Translations under genes and position numbers: made by a program | Part shown: piece after piece, positions 9,374 through 18,326 of the stretch | Position numbering within the stretch: position 1 is the stretch's first letter | How the letters are laid out: each line of letters begins with the position of its first letter | Assembly (NCBI GenBank): GCA_947252645.1 | Contig: CAMXWF010000015.1 | Coordinates: 1-64,000, forward strand | Reading direction: 5' to 3' | Length of the DNA stretch: 64,000 nucleotides | DNA from: an uncultured Bacteroidia bacterium | Lineage (GTDB): Bacteria; Bacteroidota; Bacteroidia; Bacteroidales; CAJPTX01 | Notes under the pieces: model-generated | What the model saw: only the letters and a program-made list of their open reading frames with translations | The model's database searches: none | Told to the model about the DNA's origin: nothing

Positions 9374-9513
9374 AGATTTTCACCCAGTCCACCACCCCCC
9401 ACCCCACCAACTACCAGGCACCGCTGGAGCAACCACGGGCAGAGTCCCCAGGCAAAAAAAAACAGATTACCGCCCTGCGCCGCCGCAGGTGGCTGCGGCA
9501 CAGACAAAGAGAA

Positions 9514-9550
9514 GAAGAGCAGCGCAGAAGTAAACCCTGCGCTGCTCTTC
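9514..9550 (-). terminator. Stem-loop terminator after tRNA-Asp
   Basis: A perfect 14-bp inverted repeat (arms 9514-9527 and 9537-9550, 9-nt loop) begins four bases beyond the 3' end of the tRNA. On the minus strand it is followed by the T-rich TTCTCTTTG, so it likely ends the tRNA transcript. Confidence 0.75.
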
Positions 9551-9553
9551 CTG

Positions 9554-9627
9554 CGGTCCGGACGAGGCTCGAACTCGTGACCTCCGCCGTGACAGGGCGG
9601 CATTCTAACCAACTGAACTACCGGACC
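9554..9627 (-). tRNA. tRNA-Asp (anticodon GTC)
   Basis: The minus strand folds into a complete cloverleaf. The 7-bp acceptor stem GGTCCGG/CCGGACC closes exactly, the D-arm contains AGTTGGTTAGA, the anticodon loop reads CTGTCAC with GTC, and the T-arm contains GTTCGAG. The discriminator base is G and CCA is not encoded. GTC decodes Asp codons GAC/GAU. The gene stands alone, with a strong stem-loop immediately downstream. Confidence 0.95.
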
Positions 9628-9732
9628 CTCAAACCCTCACCCCTCTCTTTGCGTTTGCAAAGGTAGAGGATTTGCCCAACATGGCCAAATCCATCGCCTG
9701 CAACCTATTGGAGAAATGCGTGGCACATGCCT

Positions 9733-9759
9733 TCAACAAATTGATAATCAATCTGTTGA
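9733..9759. repeat. 27-bp near-perfect palindrome
   Basis: Arms TCAACAAATTGAT and ATCAATCTGTTGA (one mismatch in 13) flank a single central base. It is AT-rich, unlike its surroundings, about 106 bp upstream of tRNA-Asp. Could be an operator or the remnant of an attachment or mobile element; no protein partner is evident. Confidence 0.6.
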
Positions 9760-10004
9760 AATTCAATCAAGACATGTAGATATGCTGCGTACTCCTGCAA
9801 TTATGGGCCACAAGTGGCTGGCGAGAAGCGCAGGGTGGGAGTCTCCAGAGTCCCCCACCCTGCCGGCAGAAGCAAAGGGTGTCGTCAGCTCGATCCCCCT
9901 GCCCCAGGCAGGGGCCCCGCGGGGCAGGCTGGGAGCAGAGGCCTTCGCGAAGCCTCGTAGGCAACAGACCAAGCTACCGGCGAACAGCCCGCTAGGCTTA
10001 ATGT

Positions 10005-10051
10005 CCGTACCAACTCCGCTAACAAAGCGTAAATATGCGGCGTTGGTACGG
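10005..10051. repeat. 47-nt stem-loop element, copy 1
   Basis: 15-nt arms CCGTACCAACTCCGC (10005-10019) and GCGGCGTTGGTACGG (10037-10051) pair with one mismatch around a 17-nt loop. The last 11 nt are repeated immediately after (10052-10062). The same arm sequence and loop length occur at 44384-44430. Confidence 0.7.
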
Positions 10052-10282
10052 CGTTGGTACGGTGCAGATAGGGAGGTGATTTCCTCGTAGGCCTCCTATA
10101 CTCCGCATGTTGTGCGCACAGAAATTGCGACAAACCGGCAGGAATCCAGCGCAGATCGGGCGGGAAGTCAGCCTAGCGCACCTGGTGCCTACCCCAATAT
10201 TGCGCTGCGGGCAAAGGCGCATGGGAAAAAGGGGCGCCAGTCTCCTATGGCCGCCCCGTTCCAACTTAACCCTCGAGCAATG

Positions 10283-11491
10283 CTACTTCAGGAGCTTCCT
10301 GACCGCTTGGGCTAGGCGCTTGACCCCCTCCTCGTTGAGTTCCTTGGACATGTAGGAGAAGTTGCAGCGCAGGGTGTTCTGGCCCTTGCCATTGCAATAG
10401 AAGCTGGTCCCGAGGACGAAAGCCACCTTCTCCTCGATGGCGATCTTAAAGAGGTCCTCGGCGTCCATGTACTCGGGCAGGGTCAAGAAGAGGAAGAGGC
10501 CGCCCTCGGGCTCGGTCCACGAGACCCCCTCGGGCATATACTTCTTGAAGGCATTGATCATCACATTGCGCTTCTCCTTGTAGTTCTCCACGATGCGCGA
10601 GAGGTTGGCCTCGAAGTAGCCCTTCTCGAGGTAGCGTGCGGCGATGCGCTGCACGAAGGGCGCGGTGCACAGGTCGGTGGACTGCTTCGACATGACCACC
10701 TTGTCGATGATGCGGGGCTCGGCGATGATCCAGCCGATGCGGAAGCCCGGGGCAAAGGTCTTGGAGAAGGTACCCAGCAGGACCACGTTACCGGGCTCGG
10801 CCAGCTCGTAGAGAGTAGGCTGGGCCTGCCCCATGAAGCGGATCTCGCGGTAGGGGCTATCCTCAATGATGAGCAGGCCATACTTTTTGGCCACGGCGAT
10901 GATCTCCAGGCGGCGGCTCTTGGGCATGGTGATGCCGGCAGGATTCTGGAAGTCGGGGATGATGTAGACGAACTTGGCGCGCTTGCCCTGTTTTTTCAGG
11001 TCGCTCAGGGTCTGCTCGAGCAGGTCGGCGCGCATGCCCTTATCGTCGAGGGGGATGCCCATCATGTGGGCGCCGTAGTTGACGAAGGACTGCAAGGCGC
11101 CCAGGTAGGAGGGCAAGCCGCAGAGGACGATGTCGCCTGGGTCGACGAAGATCTTCGGGAGCAGGTCGAGGGCCTGCTGGGAGGCGGTGGTGATGATGAG
11201 GTTGTCGAGCTCGACCTTGAGCCCCTGCTGCTGGTAGCGCTTGACCAGCTGCTCGCGCAGCAGCGGGTCGCCCTCGGTGGCCCCATACTGCATGGCCTTG
11301 GTGCCCTCCTTGTCCATCATCTCGGCCACGATCTCCTTGATCTGCTGCACGGGGAAGCACTCGGGCGCGGGTAGCCCTCCCGCGAAGGAGATAATATCTG
11401 GCTTGTTGGTGAGCTTGAGGAGCTCACGAATGGCAGAGCGCCGCATCCGTCCCGCACTTTGCGAGAACAGAGTATCCAAGTCCTGTATCAT
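10283..11491 (-). CDS. PLP-dependent aminotransferase, class I/II (2-aminoadipate/MocR-type)
   Basis: The 402-residue protein is a complete fold-type I aminotransferase of the LysN/2-aminoadipate aminotransferase subgroup. Visible signatures are IISFAGGLPAPE near the N-terminus, YGATEGDPLLRE, the aromatic platform region YIIPDFQNPAG with the conserved Asn, the IIEDSPYRE segment (Asp/Tyr contacting PLP), and GTFSKTFAPGFRIGW carrying the Schiff-base Lys (about residue 237). Members move amino groups between 2-oxoglutarate and aromatic, branched or 2-aminoadipate substrates; the substrate cannot be set from sequence. The protein is cytosolic with no signal peptide. It stands alone, 119 bp after xseA, with gene-free DNA downstream. 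Confidence 0.88.
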   Translation of the reverse strand: MIQDLDTLFSQSAGRMRRSAIRELLKLTNKPDIISFAGGLPAPECFPVQQIKEIVAEMMDKEGTKAMQYGATEGDPLLREQLVKRYQQQGLKVELDNLIITTASQQALDLLPKIFVDPGDIVLCGLPSYLGALQSFVNYGAHMMGIPLDDKGMRADLLEQTLSDLKKQGKRAKFVYIIPDFQNPAGITMPKSRRLEIIAVAKKYGLLIIEDSPYREIRFMGQAQPTLYELAEPGNVVLLGTFSKTFAPGFRIGWIIAEPRIIDKVVMSKQSTDLCTAPFVQRIAARYLEKGYFEANLSRIVENYKEKRNVMINAFKKYMPEGVSWTEPEGGLFLFLTLPEYMDAEDLFKIAIEEKVAFVLGTSFYCNGKGQNTLRCNFSYMSKELNEEGVKRLAQAVRKLLK

Positions 11492-11610
11492 GTCTGTAAG
11501 CTTTTATTTTCCGTTCTACACACCCCGCGGCCGCCTCGATTCCGCACCCGGGCGCTACCCAAAGATAATCATTTATCCCGCAATTGGCGGCCTGCGCAAG
11601 GCCCTTGAGG

Positions 11611-12999
11611 CTACTTTACTTGCAGGGTGGCCTGTCCGTCGGAGAGCTGGACGCACACGGTGGTGCGCGGCAGGAGCTGCTGGGTACTTGTGACTACCTG
11701 CGCGCCCTGGGTCAGCTGGGCATATCCGCGGGCCAGCACGGTGTCGGGAGCCATTTGGCGCACCTGCTCGGCCAGGCGGTCGAGGGGATTAGCTAGTCCG
11801 TGGAGCTGGCCCGTAAGCCCCAAGGAGAGCTGTGCGCGCGCAGTATCTAGGTGCTGGGCTTGGCGCCAGAGGTCGTTTTTCAGGGTTTGTGCAGCGGAGT
11901 TGCGGCGTTGGGCCAGGGCTAGTTCTTGCTGCTGGAGGGCGCCGCGGAGCAGCAGGGCTACGCGGTCGCGCAGGAGGGCTAGCCCGCGATCCCACTGGCC
12001 TAATCCATAGCGTACGGCATCGCGCAGGCGTCGGTAGAGCCTATCGAGCTCTAGGCTCTTATAGCCCAGGTACTCCTCTACGCGCTGCTGGAGCTGGAGC
12101 CGGAGCTGCTGGAGCTGGAGGTCGAGGTTGTGGAAGAGGTCATTGAGCGCGTTGGCCACGGCCGTTGGGGTTTTGAGCATGGTGTGGGCCACCATGTCGA
12201 CCACGCTAGTGTCGCGCTCATGGCCTATCCCGGTGAGGATGGGGAGGGGGAACTGGGCCACGTGGGCGGCCAGCTCGTAGTCATCGAAGCAATGGAGGTC
12301 GAGCGTAGAGCCGCCCCCACGGATAATGACCACTGCGTCCCACTGCTCGAGGTGTTCGAAAATGCGGTTGAGCGCCGCGATGATGGATTCAGGGGCGCTG
12401 TCGCCCTGCATGAGGGCCTCGAAGAGCTGCACGCAAAGTCCGTAGCGGGCGATGGTATCGGCCAGATGGTTCATGAAGTCCCCATATCCGGCGGCGGTGG
12501 GCGAGGAGATGACGGCTATGCGCTTGGGCAGGGGGGGCATGGGGAGCTTGCGGTTGATGTCGTAGATGCCCTCGGCAATAAGCCGTGCGATGGTTTGCTG
12601 GCGCTGCTGCGCGAGGGCCCCGAGGGTGAAGCTGGGGTCAACGTCCAGCACCTCCAGGGCCAGCCCATAGACCACGTGGTAGGTGATGCGTACCTGGAGT
12701 AGCACCCCCATGCCTTGCTGCATGCGCTGGCCTGTGGCGGCTAGGAATTTCTGGTCGATGCGCCGGAAGCGGGAGACCCAGATGTTGGCCCGCATCTTGG
12801 CCACCGGGGTGCGGGAGCCGGGGTTGAGCTCTACGAGGTCCAAGTAGCAATGTCCAGCTGTGGCCACGCTGCAGGAGGATATCTCAGCCCTGACCCAGAG
12901 GGGGGTTGGGAATTGGCCTTCAAGGCCCTTTTTGATCGAGGCATTAAGCTGCGCGAGGGAGAGCGACCCCTGGTTGAAAAGCGTTGATTCCATGTGCAC
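11611..12999 (-). CDS. xseA: Exodeoxyribonuclease VII large subunit
   Basis: The 462-residue product has the full XseA architecture: an N-terminal OB-fold (about 10-110, LSLAQLNASIKKGLEGQ then WVRAEISSCS), the central nuclease domain (IAVISSPTAAGYGDF; VVIIRGGGSTLDLHCFDDYELA; ILTGIGHERDTSVVDMVAHTMLKTPTAVA), a long coiled-coil region (about 290-400) and a short C-terminal beta segment ending GDG-like. The enzyme degrades single-stranded DNA to oligonucleotides together with the small subunit XseB. No xseB lies next to it here. It is the last gene of the cluster beginning with the TrmH-like gene, 9 bp after pbpC. Confidence 0.93.
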   Translation of the reverse strand: MHMESTLFNQGSLSLAQLNASIKKGLEGQFPTPLWVRAEISSCSVATAGHCYLDLVELNPGSRTPVAKMRANIWVSRFRRIDQKFLAATGQRMQQGMGVLLQVRITYHVVYGLALEVLDVDPSFTLGALAQQRQQTIARLIAEGIYDINRKLPMPPLPKRIAVISSPTAAGYGDFMNHLADTIARYGLCVQLFEALMQGDSAPESIIAALNRIFEHLEQWDAVVIIRGGGSTLDLHCFDDYELAAHVAQFPLPILTGIGHERDTSVVDMVAHTMLKTPTAVANALNDLFHNLDLQLQQLRLQLQQRVEEYLGYKSLELDRLYRRLRDAVRYGLGQWDRGLALLRDRVALLLRGALQQQELALAQRRNSAAQTLKNDLWRQAQHLDTARAQLSLGLTGQLHGLANPLDRLAEQVRQMAPDTVLARGYAQLTQGAQVVTSTQQLLPRTTVCVQLSDGQATLQVK

Positions 13000-13008
13000 G
13001 TTATTCTC

Positions 13009-15483
13009 CTAATGGGCGCGGTAAATGACGTAGAACTCCCGGGCAATGCGCTGCCCAGAGGCGTCGATGGCGGTGATGGTGTGATGCCCTAGGGTGGGCT
13101 GGAGGGCTAGTTGGTGGAAGTGGTAGGTTTGGCCGACAAAAGTGCCGTCGAGATGCCAGTAGACGGTGCTTTCGGAGTCGACGTGGGAGACCTCGAAGAG
13201 CACCGTGCTCGGTTTCCCGTCCCTGGCCCTTGGCACGGAGAGCTGGGCACGGTCGACCCGGGGGTAGATGAACTGCATGGTGGGTTCTGCAGTGCTGCCG
13301 GCGCACCCGGGCATCCAGGGGGGCAACGGGCGGTAGTTGGTACGGTGGCGCTGGCAATACCACGCGGCGGTGGGTGGGAGGACGAACCAGCTCACGGTCT
13401 GCATCTCCTGCACGGGGTAGCCAGTGGCATCGACGCGGTAGGTGCCCGTGCGGTCGAGGTGCACTGCGCGGTGGTAGGGGCACGGGGCATGGCTCCCGGC
13501 CCGGGCTGGCACTAGCTCGTTGCGCAGCAGAGGGCAGTGCTCGGAAGGCAACATGCCGCTAGCCTCGCACACCTTGACGACCTCCAAGTCGCCCAACGGC
13601 TCAGCAAACCAGCCCGCAGGGGGGAGTAGATCCCAGAGTCGAAACATGAGCGGCGCGGCGCTACGGAGTCCGCTGAGGTCGGAGACGCCGTGCCCATCGC
13701 TGTTACCCACCCAGACGCCCACCACATAGTGTGGGTTGACCCCCACGGCCCACGCGTCGCGCCCGCCAAAGCTGGTGCCGGTTTTCCAGGCCACGGCCCG
13801 GGTGGAGGAGAGGTAGCGCCAGCCGGCCTGCTCCTCGGGCCTATTGACCTCGCGCAGGGCCTGCAGGGTCAGGTAGATGGGCCCTGCCCCCAGTGGTGGG
13901 CGGGCGCCCAAGGCGTGGGGTTCCGAAGATGCCGGGGCAAGGCGGTAGTGGAGAGGACGGACACTTTGGGACGGGTAGTGGCCGCTGTCGAGGAAGCCGT
14001 TGAGCGTGCGGGCCAACGAGGCGTAAGCCCCTGCCACGTTGTCGAGGGTGATTTCACCGCCCCCCAGGACTAGGGAGAGTCCGTAGTGGCTGGGGGGGTG
14101 ATTGAGCGTGGAGAAGCCCAACTTGTGGAGGAGTTCCAGGAAGAAGCCGACCCCATAGCGATGTAGCATTCTGACGATGGGCACGTTGAGGGACTGCGCC
14201 AGGGCCCTATGGGCCTCTACCACCCCCGAAAAGCTGTGGGAAGCGTTTTGGGGCGAGAAGGCACCGATGGTCAGGGGGGTGTCGAAGACGAGTTCCTTGG
14301 GCAGGAGTAGGCCGTCCTCGAGCATGCCCGCGTAGAGGAAGGGCTTAATGACGCTGGCCGAGCTCCGCGGGGCGGTAACCATGTCGACGTGGCCATTGTG
14401 CCGGGCTCCTAGGCCTGGCACGTTGCCCACGTAGGCCAACAGGGCGCCCGAGGCCACATCGGCAATGACGACACCGGCATTGTGGGCCGCACCCCCCGCT
14501 AAATGCTGTCCCATGTCGGCCACTACCGTCTGGGCCTCTTGCTGGAGTCGGGCATCGATCGTTGTATGCACCATCTGGCCTTTTAAGCCCTCGCGTTGGG
14601 CCCTGGTCAGCAGGTGTGGGGCAAGCTGTGGGAGTGGGATAGGCGCGGAGGGCAGGCTCTCCTCGCGAGCCAAGCTCCAGGCGGCCGAGTCGAGTGTCCC
14701 GCGCTGCAGGAGCGTATGGAGTATGGCGTCTCGCTTGGCGCGCAGGGCGGTATTGCCTTCGCCGGGGTAGATGGCGCCCGGGGCATTGGGGAGCGCGGCT
14801 AGGGCAGCCAGCTGGGCCCAGCTGAGGGCATAGGGCGACTGCGCGTAGTAGCGCCAGGCGGCGGCCGAGAGGCCCACCACGTTGCCCCCAAACGGGGCGT
14901 TGTTGGCCCATAGGGCCATGATCTCCTCCTTGCTGTAGGCTAGCTCCAGCCTGAGGGCCCAGAGCATTTCAATGAGCTTATTCGCGAACGTACGGGGGGC
15001 GCCAGGGTGCATCATCCGGGCCACTTGCATGGTGAGGGTAGAACCGCCTTGGACCACGGTGCCTGCCCGCAGGTTGGCCATGGCGGCGCGTAGCAGGGCC
15101 ACGGGGTTGATCCCAGGGTGCCAATAGAAGTAGCGATCCTCGAAGGCAAGCGCGCACTCTTTGAATCGTAGGGGGACGCTGTCGAGCGGGGGAAAGCGGT
15201 ATTGCCCGTCACGGGCGATGGTGGCCCCGAGCAGCTCGCCGCCCTGCGCCTGGAGCACCGTGCAATAGTCCGCCGGGAACATGGGCTCAGGCAGGCAACG
15301 GTAGAAGCCCCAGAGCAGGCTGGCAGAGGCGAGAAACCCCAGCACGCGCCCGCGGTGGCGCAGGAGGTAGAGCCCCAGCCCGTGGGGTAGGAAGCCCTGG
15401 ACAGCCCGTATGCGGCTACTTAGCCACGAACTGCACCTGGAATAGACGCGGCCAATATTTGCCCGTGAGGTAGATAGCGCCAT
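13009..15483 (-). CDS. pbpC: Penicillin-binding protein 1C
   Basis: The 824-residue bifunctional peptidoglycan synthase has a single N-terminal transmembrane helix (about 43-60) and a GT51 transglycosylase domain with EDRYFYWHPGINP and QGGSTLTMQVARM. The transpeptidase domain carries the active-site SVIK (S*xxK), SLN and KTGTS motifs. A C-terminal BiPBP_C-type Ig domain (about 735-824, TVLFEVSHVD) is characteristic of PbpC. It polymerises and cross-links peptidoglycan on the periplasmic face. The ATG used overlaps the upstream glutaminyl cyclase gene by 68 bp, unusually long; no other ATG precedes the membrane helix, so either coupling or a rarer start codon may apply. Followed after 9 bp by xseA. 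Confidence 0.92.
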   Translation of the reverse strand: MALSTSRANIGRVYSRCSSWLSSRIRAVQGFLPHGLGLYLLRHRGRVLGFLASASLLWGFYRCLPEPMFPADYCTVLQAQGGELLGATIARDGQYRFPPLDSVPLRFKECALAFEDRYFYWHPGINPVALLRAAMANLRAGTVVQGGSTLTMQVARMMHPGAPRTFANKLIEMLWALRLELAYSKEEIMALWANNAPFGGNVVGLSAAAWRYYAQSPYALSWAQLAALAALPNAPGAIYPGEGNTALRAKRDAILHTLLQRGTLDSAAWSLAREESLPSAPIPLPQLAPHLLTRAQREGLKGQMVHTTIDARLQQEAQTVVADMGQHLAGGAAHNAGVVIADVASGALLAYVGNVPGLGARHNGHVDMVTAPRSSASVIKPFLYAGMLEDGLLLPKELVFDTPLTIGAFSPQNASHSFSGVVEAHRALAQSLNVPIVRMLHRYGVGFFLELLHKLGFSTLNHPPSHYGLSLVLGGGEITLDNVAGAYASLARTLNGFLDSGHYPSQSVRPLHYRLAPASSEPHALGARPPLGAGPIYLTLQALREVNRPEEQAGWRYLSSTRAVAWKTGTSFGGRDAWAVGVNPHYVVGVWVGNSDGHGVSDLSGLRSAAPLMFRLWDLLPPAGWFAEPLGDLEVVKVCEASGMLPSEHCPLLRNELVPARAGSHAPCPYHRAVHLDRTGTYRVDATGYPVQEMQTVSWFVLPPTAAWYCQRHRTNYRPLPPWMPGCAGSTAEPTMQFIYPRVDRAQLSVPRARDGKPSTVLFEVSHVDSESTVYWHLDGTFVGQTYHFHQLALQPTLGHHTITAIDASGQRIAREFYVIYRAH

Positions 15484-16525
15484 GCTGCTTATCGTAGGCG
15501 ATGCCGTTGAGGACCTCGGCCTCCGGGGTGCGGTCGGGGGCCTGGAGTAGGTGGGCCATGTCGATGTCGCGCACTACGGCCCCCGTATTGGGGTCGATGG
15601 CCACGATGCGGTCCTCCATGTAGACGTTGGCGTAGAGGAGTCCGTCGATAAACTCCAGCTCATTGAGCATGGGCTGTGGCCCCTGGTCGTTGAAGACTTG
15701 TAGGCTGCGCGTTGTGGTGAAGTGATCAGGCTCTACCAGGTAGAGCCATTCGCTACCGTCGGTGCGATAGAGGAAATCGCCGTCGGACTCAAGGCCCCAG
15801 CCCTGGCCCGGATAGCTGAGTTGATCCACCTGCTGCAGGGAGGCCAGGGAGTAGACTAGGCACTTCCCGGCGGTCCAGGTGAGCTGGTAGAGCATTCCCT
15901 GACGTAGCGCTAGCCCCTCGCCGAAGAGCTGATCGGGCAGGGGGGTGCTTTGCAAGACTTTGCCCGAGGCCAGCTCTACTTTCCTCAGGGAGGAGTGCCC
16001 CCGCTGCCCGGTGCTCTCGTAGAGGGCGCCCTCCAAGTAGAGGAGGCCCTGGGTGTAGGCCTTGGGGTCGTGGGGGTAACTGGCTATACGCCGATAGGTA
16101 TATCTGGCTGGCTTGGGTGGGAAGAGCGTCACCCGCCTACTCCACTCCTGGGCCGACTGTCCGGCATGCGCCACCACACGCAGGTACTGCACGCCTACCG
16201 GGAGTCCATCGGGGCGGAGCAGCGTGTCGCCCCTGGTGACCTTGCCCAGCCGCCTGTCGCCCCACCAGAGGAGGCAGGAATCGATGGGGACATTGCCCTC
16301 AAGTCTAAAGCGCACGGGCAGTTTTTCCCCGGCGCGCCACTCGGTAGTGGTGGTTGGGGCCTCAAAAGTACACTGCAGCGCAGGCTTGGGTTCCTCTGCA
16401 GGAGCCGTTGTTTTCTCCTTGGGCGCGGGGCTAGGTGAGCCGCACCCAAGCAGGGTCGTGGCGAAGATGGCGCACGCCAACAAGCTCAGGCTCTTGGCCC
16501 CATGGTGCCCATTGTGTTGATGCAT
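15416..16525 (-). CDS. Glutaminyl-peptide cyclotransferase (glutamine cyclotransferase), lipoprotein
   Basis: The 369-residue protein converts N-terminal Gln of exported proteins to pyroglutamate. It starts with a lipoprotein signal (FATTLLGC, Cys at about 28), so it is likely tethered in the envelope. After a linker and an Ig-like region (about 50-130), residues about 140-369 form the five-bladed propeller of the plant-type glutamine cyclotransferases: YTQGLLYLEGALYESTGQ, FGEGLALRQGMLYQLTW, LNELEFIDGLLYANVY and LNGIAYDKQHGAIYLTGKYW. This is the propeller family and not the zinc-type cyclase. It lies 2 bp downstream of porQ and overlaps pbpC. Its position beside a secretion gene fits a role in finishing exported proteins, several of which in this window show Gln after the predicted cleavage site. 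Confidence 0.9.
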   Translation of the reverse strand: MHQHNGHHGAKSLSLLACAIFATTLLGCGSPSPAPKEKTTAPAEEPKPALQCTFEAPTTTTEWRAGEKLPVRFRLEGNVPIDSCLLWWGDRRLGKVTRGDTLLRPDGLPVGVQYLRVVAHAGQSAQEWSRRVTLFPPKPARYTYRRIASYPHDPKAYTQGLLYLEGALYESTGQRGHSSLRKVELASGKVLQSTPLPDQLFGEGLALRQGMLYQLTWTAGKCLVYSLASLQQVDQLSYPGQGWGLESDGDFLYRTDGSEWLYLVEPDHFTTTRSLQVFNDQGPQPMLNELEFIDGLLYANVYMEDRIVAIDPNTGAVVRDIDMAHLLQAPDRTPEAEVLNGIAYDKQHGAIYLTGKYWPRLFQVQFVAK

Positions 16526-16527
16526 AG

Positions 16528-17655
16528 CTAAGGGATATTATGGATGAAGGGCCTACCAAACTGGTAGGCGAAGGAGAGCATGTGGCTGAGGCGGTAGCTA
16601 CCCACTAGGGCAGGGGCGGTGATGGCGTAGTCGAGGGTGCAATTCCAGGCCGAGAAGCCTAGTCCGAGCGAGGGGGTGGCCGAGAGGGCGCGCGAGCCAT
16701 CGTAGTCCTCATACCACTGCCATTGCCTGGCGCCCGCACGAATATGGACAATGGCGCGATAGCTCCACGAAAAGCCTACGCGCGGCTCGAGGGCTAGGTG
16801 CCGGGCATGGAGCAGGGTTTGGGCCCGGCCATCGAAGGTACACACCAGGTTGACCCCGAACCAGAAGCGGTGGTATTGCCCTGCGGCAAAGCGGTAACCT
16901 GCAGCCAACTCAACGCTGGGGAGGCGCAACTCTAGGTCTTTCGCGCGGGGTACGTTGAAGACGCTGTCGGGGGTGACGATGCGCAATTGCTCCTGGTCGA
17001 TAAACCAGCCAGTAAAGGTGGTGGTAACGTCGCGGAGCGCCAGGGCGAGTAAGAGGTCCCGTTGGCTATAGGAGAGCGAGAGGTCAACCCCCACCCCGAA
17101 GGCTTGCGCAAAGGGCCCCACGAGTCGATAGAGCAATTTGAGCGCGCCCCCGGCAGCGAGGCCTTGGACAGGGAGCCGGCGTCCGTAGCTGAGGAAGAGC
17201 GCGTAGTCGCTGGCCGTAAAGCGGGTGATCCGGGTGTAGTCCTCCTGGCCGTTGGCATCGCGCCAGGCAAGCGTATTCTGGATACCTGGGACGCTGAAGC
17301 GCAGTAATCCCCCGGAGAGTCCGTTCAGGGAATCTGCTCGGTAGCTGTACTCTAGGTACTCTAGATTGGCCATTCCCGAGAATTGGAGGGCAAAGCAGCC
17401 CAGCAAGCTGTGCTGTGAGGGCATAGTGGGCAAGAGGCTAGGATTGACCCGACCCTGTCCCGGAGCATAGGGCGCGGCCAGCGTGGTGCGCCCTAGGGCC
17501 TCGGCCTGGGCCTCCACGCCCAGGTCTAGAAAAGCGTTGCCATAGGCTGGGAGACTCTGCGCACGTAGCCGGGCGAGCCCCGCGGGGAGAAGCAGCGCGA
17601 AGAGGAGGCAGAGACCTAGTGTCTTGGGAGACGCAAGAGGGGCAGTATTTGGCAT
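16528..17655 (-). CDS. porQ: Type IX secretion system protein PorQ
   Basis: The 375-residue outer-membrane protein belongs to the PorV/PorQ FadL-like barrel group. From the ATG at 17655 it starts with a typical Sec signal (LGLCLLFALLLPAG) ending RLRA before Gln33. The mature part starts with AYGNAFLDLGVEAQAEALGRT, as in PorQ. Repeated amphipathic strands (SLLGCFALQFSGMANLEY, GLSGGLLRFSVPG, ALGSYR near the C-terminus) fit a beta-barrel. PorQ is a subunit needed for T9SS export in Porphyromonas gingivalis. An in-frame ATG at 17784 would overlap the exonuclease gene and bury the signal peptide, so 17655 is preferred. Gene order exonuclease, porQ, cyclase, pbpC suggests one transcript. Confidence 0.83.
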   Translation of the reverse strand: MPNTAPLASPKTLGLCLLFALLLPAGLARLRAQSLPAYGNAFLDLGVEAQAEALGRTTLAAPYAPGQGRVNPSLLPTMPSQHSLLGCFALQFSGMANLEYLEYSYRADSLNGLSGGLLRFSVPGIQNTLAWRDANGQEDYTRITRFTASDYALFLSYGRRLPVQGLAAGGALKLLYRLVGPFAQAFGVGVDLSLSYSQRDLLLALALRDVTTTFTGWFIDQEQLRIVTPDSVFNVPRAKDLELRLPSVELAAGYRFAAGQYHRFWFGVNLVCTFDGRAQTLLHARHLALEPRVGFSWSYRAIVHIRAGARQWQWYEDYDGSRALSATPSLGLGFSAWNCTLDYAITAPALVGSYRLSHMLSFAYQFGRPFIHNIP

Positions 17656-17702
17656 ACACAACACAGCGACGGGGAGCTTGACATGCGTGGGGAAGCGGTG
17701 GA

Positions 17703-18326
17703 CTAGGGGCAGATGGCCTGTTGGCCCTGGGTCGCTAGCGCAGCCTGCACCACGGGCAATCGGTAGAGCTGTAGGCAGAGCCAAGCATCGGTAGCGGCAT
17801 ACTGCTGCTGGGCTGGGGAGAGGGTGTCTTTTTCCCAGTTGCTAAGCTGCTGCTGCTTGGAGACGCGCGTTCCCAAGAGGGCTAGACTCATTTTTCTCAG
17901 GCTTGTGCCTGGTACTCCGAGCACAGGCATGAGGCCCTGCAAATCGAGGTAGGCGTGGGGGGTAAAAGCCCCGTAGCTACGCTGTAGGCGTTGCCAATCA
18001 TCGTGGAGCGAGGCACCGACTTTCAGTATGGTAGGCGAGCAGAGGATGTCGGAGAGCTCCTTTGGCAGGCCGATGCGCTGCAGGCGGAGCAGCCAGGCCG
18101 TGGTGTTGTTGGCGAGCTGTAGCAGGGCCACGGGGTGAGACTCCCCCTTATGGAAGCTGGGGCGGGATTCGGTGTCGATGCCTAACACCTCCTGGAGGCT
18201 GATGGTGTCAAGGGCCTGCGCAAGGGCCTGCGGGGTATCTACCACCACGATAGTCCCGGGGAAATGCGCAAGGGGCAGCTGCGACTCGGGCAGCTCTTGG
18301 ATCGTATCGCCGTTGTCCACTAACAC
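17703..18326 (-). CDS. 3'-5' exonuclease domain protein (RNase D-like, DEDDy)
   Basis: The 207-residue cytosolic protein contains a single DnaQ-like exonuclease domain. Motif Exo I is LGIDTESRPSF (Asp and Glu), Exo II lies in LKVGASLHDDWQRL, and Exo III is YAATDAWLCLQLY (Tyr, then Asp four residues later), giving the DEDDy set. It lacks the HRDC domains of full RNase D, as usual for the short Bacteroidota form. Likely substrate is RNA or DNA 3' ends; which is not decidable here. It starts at a GTG (18326) overlapping the stop of the TrmH-like gene by 7 bp, a sign of translational coupling. porQ begins 47 bp downstream. Confidence 0.85.
   Translation of the reverse strand: MLVDNGDTIQELPESQLPLAHFPGTIVVVDTPQALAQALDTISLQEVLGIDTESRPSFHKGESHPVALLQLANNTTAWLLRLQRIGLPKELSDILCSPTILKVGASLHDDWQRLQRSYGAFTPHAYLDLQGLMPVLGVPGTSLRKMSLALLGTRVSKQQQLSNWEKDTLSPAQQQYAATDAWLCLQLYRLPVVQAALATQGQQAICP

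Larger units (their letters stand above)
9628..10282. other. Gene-free stretch between aminotransferase and tRNA-Asp
   Basis: No credible coding region. It holds a 27-bp near-perfect palindrome (9733-9759) and a 47-nt stem-loop element (10005-10051) that recurs at 44384. The small open frames here are low in family resemblance and overlap on both strands. Confidence 0.6.

Noticed and set aside
9716..10133. Small frames in the gap between tRNA-Asp and the aminotransferase
   Set aside because: Several overlapping frames on both strands, all without recognisable domains; the region is better described by its palindromes.
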